Shown here: positions 1 through 6,616 of the stretch, in pieces | Layout: each line of letters starts with the position of its first letter | How positions within the stretch are numbered: the stretch's first letter is position 1 | Origin: Chloroflexota bacterium | GTDB lineage: Bacteria; Chloroflexota; Dehalococcoidia; UBA2979 | NCBI GenBank assembly: GCA_009843585.1 | Contig: VYDC01000040.1 | Span: 1-11,507 of the forward strand | DNA: 11,507 nucleotides | Direction: 5' to 3' | The notes under the pieces: model-generated | The model's database searches: none | Told to the model about the DNA's origin: nothing | The model's input: only the letters and a program-made list of their open reading frames with translations | Translations under genes and position numbers: made by a program

Positions 1-2
1 GG

Positions 3-437
3 GAGATCCCGGTCGAGGAGCTCTGGGCCGGGCCGGGGCGGATCACCCTTGAGCCCGGCGAGATCGTGACCGCCTTCGTCCTGCCGGCCACGCCCCAGGG
101 ATCCGGATCGCACTACGAGCGCCACACGCCCCGCAAGGTGATGGACATCGCCGTCGTCGGCGTGGCGAGCTATCTCGAGCTGAGCGGGGGCGTCGTCAGA
201 GCGGCGCGTATCGCGCTCGGCGCGGTCGCGCCGACGGTGATCCGCGCCGAGCGGGCCGAGCAGTCGCTCGTGGGGCGCGCGCTCACCGAGGAGTCCGCCG
301 CCGAGGCGGGACGGATCGCCGCGACCGAGGCCACGCCCATCAGCGACGTGCGCGGATCGGTCGCCTTCCGCCGCTACCTGGTGGAGACGATGACGAGCGC
401 GAGCGTGCTGCGCTCGGCGGCGCGGGCGCGCGGGTAG
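3..437 (+). CDS. Mo-hydroxylase FAD-binding subunit (CoxM/XdhB-like), C-terminal part
   Basis: This frame is open to the left edge of the window, so the gene starts upstream and only its last 144 codons are seen. The segment begins with a strand-turn of the type ELWAGPGRITLEPGEIV, followed by VTAFVLPA. It then carries the CO-dehydrogenase flavoprotein C-terminal domain: RKVMDIAVVGVASYLEL, then ARIALGAVAPTVIRAERAE, and the closing DVRGSVAFRRYL helix. In this family the subunit holds FAD and passes electrons from the iron-sulfur subunit to an acceptor. The FAD-binding N-terminal half lies outside the window. It is followed after 27 nt by the [2Fe-2S] subunit and then the Mo subunit, the classic M-S-L order. 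The nearest internal start codon (GTG at 66) lies inside the domain and is not the real start. Confidence 0.9.
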   Translation, partial: EIPVEELWAGPGRITLEPGEIVTAFVLPATPQGSGSHYERHTPRKVMDIAVVGVASYLELSGGVVRAARIALGAVAPTVIRAERAEQSLVGRALTEESAAEAGRIAATEATPISDVRGSVAFRRYLVETMTSASVLRSAARARG

Positions 438-464
438 TCCGGCGCCCCAGGGGGAAGGAACGCG

Positions 465-935
465 ATGGCGAGGCAGACGCACCGGCTGGACGTCAACGGG
501 CGCTCCCACGAGATCCACGCCGAGCCGAACCGCACCCTGCTCGAGGTGGTTCGCGACGAGCTGCGCCTCACCGGCGCGAAGGAGGGATGCGGCACGGGCG
601 ACTGCGGCGCCTGCACGCTGCTGGTGGACGGCCGCGTCGTCACCTCCTGCCTGATGCTGTGGCCGGAGGCCGAGGGCCGCGAGGTCCGCACCATCGAAGG
701 GCTCGCCGACGGCGGCGAGCTGCACCCGCTGCAGCGCGCGTTCGTGGAGCACGGGGCCGTGCAGTGCGGGTTCTGCATCCCCGGCATGATCCTCGCCGGC
801 GTCGCCACGCTGGAGCGCGTTCCCTCGGCGACGCGCGCCGAGATCCGGGACGGCATCGCCGGCAACCTCTGCCGCTGCACGGGCTACCAGAAGATCGTGG
901 ACGCCATCGAGAGCGTGGCGGAGGCCCCCGCCTGA
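465..935 (+). CDS. Mo-hydroxylase [2Fe-2S] subunit (CoxS/XdhC-like)
   Basis: This 156-residue protein is the small iron-sulfur subunit of a molybdenum hydroxylase and relays electrons from the Mo site to FAD. The N-terminal half is a plant-type ferredoxin fold with cluster ligands Cys42, Cys47, Cys50 and Cys62 (motif CGTGDCGAC). The C-terminal four-helix domain carries the proximal cluster ligands Cys101, Cys104, Cys136 and Cys138 (motifs QCGFCIPGM and CRCTGYQ). All eight ligands are present and the length is typical (about 150-170). The ATG start is supported by a strong ribosome binding site (GGGGGAAGGA, ending 5 nt upstream). It probably forms one complex with the flanking FAD and Mo subunits. 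There is no Tat or Sec signal, so it is cytoplasmic like most of its family. Confidence 0.95.
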   Translation: MARQTHRLDVNGRSHEIHAEPNRTLLEVVRDELRLTGAKEGCGTGDCGACTLLVDGRVVTSCLMLWPEAEGREVRTIEGLADGGELHPLQRAFVEHGAVQCGFCIPGMILAGVATLERVPSATRAEIRDGIAGNLCRCTGYQKIVDAIESVAEAPA

Positions 936-956
936 GGGGCCTGAGACCGGGAGGGA

Positions 957-972
957 CGCCCGCCCGCGGGCG
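957..972 (+). other. Intercistronic GC hairpin between small and large Mo-hydroxylase genes
   Basis: CGCCCG (957-962) and CGGGCG (967-972) form a perfect 6-bp stem with a CCCG loop. It sits in the 55-nt gap between the small and large subunit genes, about 7 nt before the ribosome binding site. No T-run follows, so it is not a terminator. It might stabilise or separate the messages, but a stem this short arises easily by chance at this GC content. Confidence 0.3.
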
Positions 973-990
973 CTGGTCGAGGAGGGGACG

Positions 991-3318
991 ATGACGACGA
1001 TCGAGCGCCCGCGCTACAACGCCGTCGGGGAGCGCGAGCCGCGCGTGGAGGGCCTGCACAAGGTCACGGGCCGCACCGTCTACGCGGCGGACGTGCAGCT
1101 CCCCGGGATGCTGCACGCCAGGCTCGTGCTCTCCCCGCACCCGCATGCGCGCATCACCGCCCTTCACGCGGACGCCGCGCTCGCGCACCCGGGGGTCGTC
1201 GCCGTCGTGACCGCAGACGACCTCGCTCGCGCCAGCCGCGACGGGAGCAACCCCGCGCGGGGCGCCTCCAACCGCGCCGATGCGCTCTTCGCCGACCGGG
1301 AGGCCGTCTTCGCCGGGCAGCCGGTCGCCGCGGTGCTCGGCGAGAGCTACGCGGACGCCGAGGAGGGCGCCGAGCTCGTCCGGGTCGAGTACGAGGTGCT
1401 CCCGGCCGTCCTCGACGTGGAGGCGGCGATGGAGCCCGACTCCCCCCTGGCGCGATCGCCGGTCTCCGACATCGACCACACGGAGGAGGATGCGCACGTC
1501 ACCATCGACGTGCGGTCGGAGGAGGCCGAAGGCCGCGCGACCAACATCGCCTCGCACCTCTCGTTCGAGCGCGGCGACCTCGACGAGGGCTTCTCGCGCG
1601 CCGACCTCGTGGTCGAGCAGAGCTACCGCGCGGCGCTGGTCCACCAGGGGTACATCGAGCCCCACGCCACCGTCGCCTCCTACGACCCGGCCACCGGCGA
1701 CGTCGCGGTGTGGACCTCGACGCAGGGACAGTTCCACGTGCGCGACACGCTGATGCGGCTCTTCAAGCTCCCCGAGACGAAGCTCCGCGTCGTCGGGTGC
1801 GAGCTGGGCGGCGGCTTCGGCGGGAAGATGATCCAGAGCGCGACGATCGCCACGGCCTGCGCGCTCGTCGCCGGGCGCCCCGTCAAGCTCGTCTTCACGA
1901 GGCGCGAGGATCTGCTGGCGGCGACGCCGACGCCCGGATCGGTGGTGCGGCTCCGGAGCGGCATCACCTCAGAGGGCGACCTCACCGCCCTCGAGGCGAC
2001 GGTCATCTACGACGCGGGCGCCTTCCCCGGCGCGCCGGTGGCGGCGGGCACGCTCCTGATCTCCTCCTTCTACCGCTGGCCTCACCTGCGCACCGACGGC
2101 TACGAGGTGCTGACCAACCACGTCTCCGTCGGCGCGATCCGCGCGCCCGGCATCCACAACATCACCCACGCCATCGAGCAGCAGGTCGACGCGATGGCGC
2201 TCGGCGTCGGGCTCGACCCGGCGGCGGTCCGGCTCCGCAACGCCGTCCGCACGGGCGACGAGATGGCCTCCGGGAAGCCCTTCCCGTCGATCGGCATGGT
2301 CGAGACCATCGAGGCGGCCGCCCGGCACCCGATCTGGACGGGGCGCGAGGCCGCGCGCGCCCGCTCGACCGAGACGACGAGGGTGGGCGTGGGGCTCGCG
2401 GTGTCGGGCTGGCTCGGCGGGCTTCAGCCGGCCACCTGCGAGCTGATGCTCAACTCGGACGGCACGGTCAACGCCGTCGTCGGCGTGATGGACATCTCCG
2501 GCGTCAACACCAGCTTCGCCCAGATCGTCGCCGAGGAGCTCGCGATCCCGGTCGAGCGGGTCTCCGTGAGCACCGGCGACACCCGGACGGCGCCGTACGC
2601 GGGGATCGCGGCCGGCTCCAAGACGACGATCACCATGGGGCGGGCGGTGCGCGAGGCCGCCGTCGACCTCAGGGAGCAGATGTTCTCCATCGCCGCCGAC
2701 CAGCTCGAGGCGAATCCGACGGACATGGTGCTCGGCGAGGGAGAGGTGCAGGTCGCCGGCTCCCCGGACCGCTCGCTCACCTTCCGCCGGCTCGCCGCGA
2801 TCACGACGGGCTTCGGCTCGCTCTACACCCCGATCGTCGGCAAGGGGGCGATCTCGGCGCGCGTGCAGGCGCCCGGCTTCACCGCGCAGCTCGCCGAGCT
2901 GGAGGTGGACACGGTGAGCGGCAACGTCACGCTCACGGGCTGGGCGACCGTCCAGGACGCCGGCTACGCCATCAACCCGCTCTCGGTGGAGGGGCAGATG
3001 GAGGGCGGCACCGGGATGGGGATCGGCATCGGCCTCTCCGAGGAGTACCTCTACGACGACGAGGGGCGCCTGCGGAACGCCGGGCTGCTCGACTACCGGA
3101 TGCCGACGGCCGCCGACACGCCCGACATCGACTCGGTGATCGTCGAGGTGCCCTCCGAGGAGGGCCCGTACGGCGCGCGCGGCGTGGGCGAGCCGTCGAT
3201 CACGGCCGGGGGCGCGGCGATCGCCAACGCCCTGCACGACGCGCTCGGGGTGCGCCTGACCGAGATGCCGGCGACGCCCGAGCGGGTGCTGCGCGCCCTC
3301 GGGCGCGTCGCCGACTAG
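991..3318 (+). CDS. Mo-hydroxylase molybdopterin-binding catalytic subunit (XdhA/CoxL-like)
   Basis: This 775-residue protein (family usually 750-800) is the catalytic subunit of a xanthine dehydrogenase / aldehyde oxidase superfamily enzyme. Such enzymes hydroxylate a substrate with water at a Mo-pterin centre. Residues about 20-130 form the a/b hammerhead domain (VTGRTVYAADVQLPGMLHAR). The Mo-cofactor domain follows, with the glycine loop GGGFGGK at 273-279, the active-site loop GAIRAPG at 381-387 and the catalytic Glu734 in GVGEP near the C-terminus. The loop is not the cysteine-containing form I CO dehydrogenase signature, so I would not call it CODH; the substrate is open. The start is backed by GAGGAGGGG (979-987), 3 nt upstream of the ATG. 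It belongs to the same operon as the FAD and [2Fe-2S] subunits, with mocA 13 nt downstream. Confidence 0.93.
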   Translation: MTTIERPRYNAVGEREPRVEGLHKVTGRTVYAADVQLPGMLHARLVLSPHPHARITALHADAALAHPGVVAVVTADDLARASRDGSNPARGASNRADALFADREAVFAGQPVAAVLGESYADAEEGAELVRVEYEVLPAVLDVEAAMEPDSPLARSPVSDIDHTEEDAHVTIDVRSEEAEGRATNIASHLSFERGDLDEGFSRADLVVEQSYRAALVHQGYIEPHATVASYDPATGDVAVWTSTQGQFHVRDTLMRLFKLPETKLRVVGCELGGGFGGKMIQSATIATACALVAGRPVKLVFTRREDLLAATPTPGSVVRLRSGITSEGDLTALEATVIYDAGAFPGAPVAAGTLLISSFYRWPHLRTDGYEVLTNHVSVGAIRAPGIHNITHAIEQQVDAMALGVGLDPAAVRLRNAVRTGDEMASGKPFPSIGMVETIEAAARHPIWTGREAARARSTETTRVGVGLAVSGWLGGLQPATCELMLNSDGTVNAVVGVMDISGVNTSFAQIVAEELAIPVERVSVSTGDTRTAPYAGIAAGSKTTITMGRAVREAAVDLREQMFSIAADQLEANPTDMVLGEGEVQVAGSPDRSLTFRRLAAITTGFGSLYTPIVGKGAISARVQAPGFTAQLAELEVDTVSGNVTLTGWATVQDAGYAINPLSVEGQMEGGTGMGIGIGLSEEYLYDDEGRLRNAGLLDYRMPTAADTPDIDSVIVEVPSEEGPYGARGVGEPSITAGGAAIANALHDALGVRLTEMPATPERVLRALGRVAD

Positions 3319-3331
3319 GGGCGGGCGCGAG

Positions 3332-3937
3332 GTGGCGGTCGCGGCGCTCCTGCTCGCAGCCGGCGCCTCCCGGCGCATGGGGGAGCCGAAGCCGCTGCTG
3401 CGGTGGGGCGACCGCACGCTCATCGAATGGGAGCTCGACGAGCTCGATCGCTCCGTGGTCGACGAGGTCGTGATCGTGACCGGCGCCCGCGCCGAGGAGG
3501 TGCGCCGCTCCCTGGGCGAGCGCGCGCGCTACTGCGTCTTCCACCCCGAGTGGCCGCAGGGACGCGCCACCTCGCTCGCGGCGGGCGCGCGGGCGCTCGC
3601 CGCCCCGGGGCGAGAGCCGCCGGAGGCGATCGTCGTGCAGAACGTCGACCAGCCCACGCGGGCGGCGATCGTCGACCGGCTCGTCTCGGAGCTCCGCTCC
3701 TCGGGGGCGGCCGTGGTGCAGCCGAGCTTCGAGGGGCGCGCCGGGCACCCGCTGGTGCTCGCGGGCGGGCTCCTCGGGGAGCTCGCCGCGGTGGCGGAGG
3801 AGACGCAGGGGATCCGCGCGCTCCGGGCGCGGCACGAGCCGCTCCTGGTCGCGATGGACGACGAGCCCGTCGTGCGGATCGACCTCGACACGCCGGAGAC
3901 CGTCGATTCCGGGCGTCGGCTGCTCGGGGTGGAGTAG
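3332..3937 (+). CDS. mocA: MocA-like molybdenum cofactor nucleotidyltransferase
   Basis: This 201-residue protein is a member of the MobA-like NTP transferase family. MocA proteins attach CMP to molybdopterin to make the dinucleotide cofactor used by xanthine dehydrogenase-type enzymes. The nucleotide-binding signature LLAAGASRRMGEPKPLL covers residues 7-23. Next come HPEWPQGRATSLAAG (71-85), matching the MocA W-x-x-G segment, a probable metal-binding Asp106 in VQNVDQPT, GHP at 138-140 and DLDTPE at 184-189. Length is typical (about 190-200). The GTG start puts the first beta strand exactly ahead of the AAG loop. Its ribosome binding site is weak (GGGGCGGG, 3318-3325), so translation may be coupled to the large subunit gene 13 nt upstream. 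This position argues that it matures that enzyme. CTP versus GTP specificity cannot be proven by eye. Confidence 0.88.
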   Translation: MAVAALLLAAGASRRMGEPKPLLRWGDRTLIEWELDELDRSVVDEVVIVTGARAEEVRRSLGERARYCVFHPEWPQGRATSLAAGARALAAPGREPPEAIVVQNVDQPTRAAIVDRLVSELRSSGAAVVQPSFEGRAGHPLVLAGGLLGELAAVAEETQGIRALRARHEPLLVAMDDEPVVRIDLDTPETVDSGRRLLGVE

Positions 3938-3946
3938 GCGGGCGCG

Positions 3947-4681
3947 ATCACGGGTCTCCGCCTCGACTGCCTGGGGTCGGGTCACGCCTTCTCGCACGGC
4001 CGCTACTGGTCGGGCTTCCTGGTGGACGGCCGCGTCATGCTCGACTGCCCGCCGCAGGCGCTCGCGCACCTCTACCGGGTCGGCGCGCACCCGGCCGACA
4101 TCGACCTCGTGCTGCTCTCGCACGCGCACTCCGACCACATCGGGGGGGTCGACCTGCTGCTGCTCGGCGTCGTGAGCGAGCACGGCGCACGCCTCCGCGA
4201 GCGCCCTCTCGCCCTGGCCGGCCCGACCGGGATCCGGGCCCGCGTCGGCGAGCTGGTCGGCCCGTCGCCGCGGCTCCCGCGCCCGGACGACCCCCGCGTG
4301 CGCTGGTTCGAGCAGGAGGGCGGCGCCTCCTTCACGTGGCGGGACGTGCGCGTCGAGTGCATCGCGGTGGAGCACGCGCCCCCGCTCCCTGCCCTGGGCT
4401 ACCGCATCGGCATCGCGGGCCGCACGCTCGCCTACACCGGCGACGCCCGCCTCACGCCCGCCATCGACGAGCTCGCGCGCGGCGCGGATCTCCTCGTCGT
4501 CGAGTGCGGGGGCGACCGGGAGCGCGGCCACCTCGACTGGGACGACGTGCGCGAGCTGCGCTCACGGCTGCCCCGCTCGACGCGCGTGCTCGTCACCCAC
4601 TACGACCACGCGTCGGCCCCCGAGCCCTCCTCGCTTCCGGGCATCGAGCTCGCGCAGGACCTCGCTCGCTACGAGGTCTAG
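3947..4681 (+). CDS. Metallo-beta-lactamase-fold hydrolase with probable non-canonical start
   Basis: This is a binuclear zinc hydrolase of the metallo-beta-lactamase fold, closest in layout to the RNase Z / arylsulfatase-like group; its substrate is unknown. Numbered from the ATC at 3947 (244 residues), the metal ligands are His59, His61, Asp63 and His64 (HAHSDHIGG), His143 (VEHAPP), Asp166 (YTGDARL) and His218 (VTHYDH). His195 (RGHLDW) is also conserved-looking. The first conserved strand (LRLDCLGSG, residues 4-12) lies upstream of every usual start codon. The first GTG (4022) would remove 25 residues, including that strand and its loop. The frame is open back to the mocA TAG, which is in the same frame, and only ATC (3947) or CTG (3971) could start in that space. 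I chose ATC because it precedes the strand by two codons. A GGAG (3931-3934) lies 12 nt upstream. The function call is firm; the start is not. Confidence 0.8.
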   Translation: MTGLRLDCLGSGHAFSHGRYWSGFLVDGRVMLDCPPQALAHLYRVGAHPADIDLVLLSHAHSDHIGGVDLLLLGVVSEHGARLRERPLALAGPTGIRARVGELVGPSPRLPRPDDPRVRWFEQEGGASFTWRDVRVECIAVEHAPPLPALGYRIGIAGRTLAYTGDARLTPAIDELARGADLLVVECGGDRERGHLDWDDVRELRSRLPRSTRVLVTHYDHASAPEPSSLPGIELAQDLARYEV

Positions 4682-4713
4682 GAGAGCCGCGCCTCACTGA
4701 TCCTTACGCGAGA

Positions 4714-4741
4714 TAGACGGTCTACGCCCGTCTGTTATATT
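4714..4741 (+). promoter_or_regulatory. Possible promoter with overlapping operator-like dyads for the solute-binding protein
   Basis: A locally AT-rich patch lies in the 106-nt gap ahead of the binding-protein gene. TATATT (4736-4741) is a good -10 box; TAGACG (4714-4719) is a weak -35, 16 nt upstream. Two dyads lie on it. TAGAC-G-GTCTA (4714-4724) is a perfect 5-bp palindrome around one base. AGACGG (4715-4720) and CCGTCT (4728-4733) form a perfect 6-bp repeat around 7 nt. Their place between the -35 and -10 suggests a repressor site. The second dyad plus the following GTTATATT could instead be a weak terminator for the upstream operon. Confidence 0.45.
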
Positions 4742-4750
4742 CACGGCGGA

Positions 4751-4769
4751 GGCGCCGCCGTGCGGCGCC
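4751..4769 (+). promoter_or_regulatory. Leader hairpin ahead of the solute-binding protein ribosome binding site
   Basis: GGCGCCGC (4751-4758) pairs perfectly with GCGGCGCC (4762-4769) over a CGT loop. It lies just after the transcription start expected from the -10 box at 4736-4741 and ends 4 nt before the GAGGGGGAGG ribosome binding site (4772-4781). A competing 8-bp pairing exists between TCACGGCG (4741-4748) and CGCCGTGA (4766-4773). Its left arm would mostly fall upstream of the predicted start of transcription. A role in mRNA stability or initiation control is inference. Confidence 0.35.
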
Positions 4770-4787
4770 GTGAGGGGGAGGCTGACG

Positions 4788-6422
4788 ATGGAACGACTGT
4801 GGGCGGATCGCATCTCGAGGCGCTCCCTGCTGCGCGGCGCGGCGCTGGGCGGCGTCGGCCTCGCAACGGCCGCCGTCATCGGGTGCGGAGACGACGACGA
4901 CGACGAGGCCCCGGCCCCCGCTCCCGCCCCCGCGGCGACGCAGGCGGCCGCGCCCGCGACGCCGGCCCGCAGGACCGGGAGCTTCACGGTCGGCATCTCG
5001 TCGCGCTCGGTGCCGAACCTCGACCCGAACTCCACGGTGAACACCGGGCCCATGTACACGGGCGTCTTCGACCAGCTGGTGCGCCTGGACGAGAATGCCG
5101 GGCTGCAGCCCGGCCTCGCGACGAGCTGGGAGATCGACTCGAGCAACCCGAGGCGGTGGGTCTACACCCTGCGCGAGGCCGAGTGGTCGGACGGCGTCGC
5201 GTTCAGCGCGGCGGACGTGAAGTTCGCCCAGGACTACATCAAGAACCCGGACAACAAGTCGAACCTGGTCGCACGCGTCTCGACCGAGGAGTCCTCGGAG
5301 GTCATCGACGACCGCACCATCGCGATCATCACCGCGGACTCCGACCCGGAGCTCCCGCGGCGCACGACGCTGCAGCAGCAGTTCGCGAAGCACATCTTCG
5401 AGGATCCCGCCAAGGGGCCGGAGTGGGCGGCCGTCAACGCCGTCGGCACCGGCTCCTACGTGATCCAGAGCTACATTCGCGACCAGACGACCGTGCTCAG
5501 GGAGAGCCCCACCTCCTGGCGGGGCACCGAGGGGATGACCGAGGTCACGCTCGAGGAGATCACCGAGACGACGACCCGGCTCGCCGCCTACGAGGTCGGC
5601 GACCTCGACATCGCGTTCCGGATCCCGATCGCGGAGCAGGTGCGGCTCGGGGGGCTCCCGAACAGCACCATCGTGCAGGTCCCGCCGACGACCTCGTGGA
5701 GCTGGGACATCAGCCCGTTCAAGGCGCCGACCTCCGACCTGCGCGTGCGCTTCGCCATCATCCACGCCATCGACTACGACACGATCAACGAGACGATCAT
5801 GGCGGGCAGCTCGGAGGTGATGCAGGGGCAGATCCTGCACATGGCGACCCCGGGCCACAACCCGAACCTGAAGCCGTGGGGCTACGACCCGGACAAGTCG
5901 CGGCAGTACCTGAAGGACGCCGGCTTCGAGAACGGGCTCGACGGGCTGGTCGCGACGACGCTCTTCGAGCAGAGCGCGGAGCAGAAGCCCTGGGCGGAGG
6001 CCTGCGCCGGCATGTGGGACGAGGTGGGCATCAACATCCAGCTCAACCCCGTCGAGACCAACCTCTGGCGCGAGCAGCTCTACGGGCGTGCGGAGCACGA
6101 CCACCTGCTGTGGAGCACGTTCTCCTCGCAGGCGATCCGCGAGCCGGCGACGCAGCTGCAGTGGTACCTCTCGGACCACCCGAGCGGCTACTACGACAAC
6201 CAGGACTTCGACGCGGCGCTGAAGGCGGCCCGCGCCACGCTCGACCCGGAGGAGCGCAGCATGGCCTACTGGCCCGTCGTGGAGATCATGCACCACGATC
6301 CCCCGGCGGGGTACTTCATCAGCCGCGGCTCCGCGAACGCCTACTACGAGAACAAGTTCGGGGCGCCCCTGCGCGTCGGCGGGAACAGCAGCATCTACCT
6401 GGACGAGGCCGTGCCGGCCTAG
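4788..6422 (+). CDS. ABC transporter substrate-binding lipoprotein, SBP_bac_5 family
   Basis: This 544-residue extracytoplasmic protein belongs to the family-5 solute-binding proteins (peptide, nickel and related ligands). The ATG at 4788 follows the ribosome binding site GAGGGGGAGG with 6 nt spacing. A GTG at 4770 is in frame but lies upstream of that site and is rejected. The N-terminus has a Tat motif (SRRSLLR, Arg11-Arg12), a hydrophobic stretch and a lipobox-like AVIGC with Cys33 as the lipidated residue. An Asp run and an Ala/Pro linker (about 35-65) precede the mature fold. Family features include PMYTGVFDQLVRLDE, LATSWEID, YTLREAEWSDGVAFSAADVKF and GTGSYVIQSY. No permease or ATPase gene is in the window, so the transporter partner must be elsewhere. 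The gene appears monocistronic, bounded by a possible promoter and a terminator-like hairpin. The ligand is unknown. Confidence 0.92.
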   Translation: MERLWADRISRRSLLRGAALGGVGLATAAVIGCGDDDDDEAPAPAPAPAATQAAAPATPARRTGSFTVGISSRSVPNLDPNSTVNTGPMYTGVFDQLVRLDENAGLQPGLATSWEIDSSNPRRWVYTLREAEWSDGVAFSAADVKFAQDYIKNPDNKSNLVARVSTEESSEVIDDRTIAIITADSDPELPRRTTLQQQFAKHIFEDPAKGPEWAAVNAVGTGSYVIQSYIRDQTTVLRESPTSWRGTEGMTEVTLEEITETTTRLAAYEVGDLDIAFRIPIAEQVRLGGLPNSTIVQVPPTTSWSWDISPFKAPTSDLRVRFAIIHAIDYDTINETIMAGSSEVMQGQILHMATPGHNPNLKPWGYDPDKSRQYLKDAGFENGLDGLVATTLFEQSAEQKPWAEACAGMWDEVGINIQLNPVETNLWREQLYGRAEHDHLLWSTFSSQAIREPATQLQWYLSDHPSGYYDNQDFDAALKAARATLDPEERSMAYWPVVEIMHHDPPAGYFISRGSANAYYENKFGAPLRVGGNSSIYLDEAVPA

Positions 6423-6457
6423 CAGCCAGAGCAGCAGCAACGCCCGGCGCGGGCGGA

Positions 6458-6498
6458 GAGGGGGGAGCGGCCTCCGGGCCCTCCCCCTTCCGCATTTC
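6458..6498 (+). terminator. Strong hairpin, likely terminator after the solute-binding protein gene
   Basis: A 10-bp outer stem (6458-6467 with 6481-6490, one G-U pair) continues past a single bulged C (6468) into a 4-bp stem GGCC/GGCC (6469-6472 with 6477-6480). The loop is TCCG, which in RNA is a UNCG-type tetraloop closed by C-G. It begins 36 nt after the stop codon. The downstream tract (CGCATTTC) is only weakly T-rich, so termination may be inefficient or Rho-assisted; the hairpin may also protect the mRNA 3' end. Confidence 0.6.
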
Positions 6499-6530
6499 AG
6501 GCCCGCGCCAGCCCGCGGCGCGCGCCGGTG

Positions 6531-6558
6531 TTGCCCAAGCGGTCCCGTCCGCTATCCT
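6531..6558 (+). promoter_or_regulatory. Possible promoter for the nuoI-nuoG pair
   Basis: TTGCCC (6531-6536) and TATCCT (6553-6558) resemble sigma-70-type -35 and -10 boxes with a 16-nt spacer. They lie between the terminator-like hairpin and the nuoI-like gene. Transcription would start near 6565, giving a leader of about 50 nt. Confidence 0.5.
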
Positions 6559-6565
6559 CGCAACG

Positions 6566-6599
6566 GCGGGGAGCCGGAGTGCGTCCGGCCGCGCCCCGC
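6566..6599 (+). promoter_or_regulatory. Leader hairpin of the nuoI-nuoG message
   Basis: GCGGGG (6566-6571) pairs with CCCCGC (6594-6599). Inside it GCCGGA (6573-6578) pairs with TCCGGC (6584-6589) over a GTGCG loop, leaving an asymmetric internal loop (A against CGCG). The structure starts at the expected transcription start and ends 3 nt before the purine-rich ribosome binding region (6603-6614). The role is inferred; the GC-rich background makes some pairing expected. Confidence 0.35.
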
Positions 6600-6616
6600 G
6601 AAGGGGACGAGGGACT

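Noticed and set aside
991..3318. Naming the large subunit form I CO dehydrogenase (CoxL).
   Set aside because: The cysteine-containing active-site loop of form I CoxL is missing; the loop reads GAIRAPG.
1969..3423. Long open frames on the - strand (also around 4722-6440 and 6684-8360).
   Set aside because: They mirror well-recognised + strand genes, have Arg/Ala/Gly-rich composition typical of antisense frames in GC-rich DNA, and show no domain motifs.
4022..4681. Starting the metallo-hydrolase at the GTG at 4022.
   Set aside because: It would delete the conserved first strand and glycine loop that are clearly encoded upstream in the same frame.
4760..6616. A long open frame that joins the nuoI-like gene to sequence inside the binding-protein gene, as if it were a large fusion protein.
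   Set aside because: The upstream part is the wrong frame of the binding-protein gene, is Arg/Gly-rich and matches no domain; only the part from 6617 is real.
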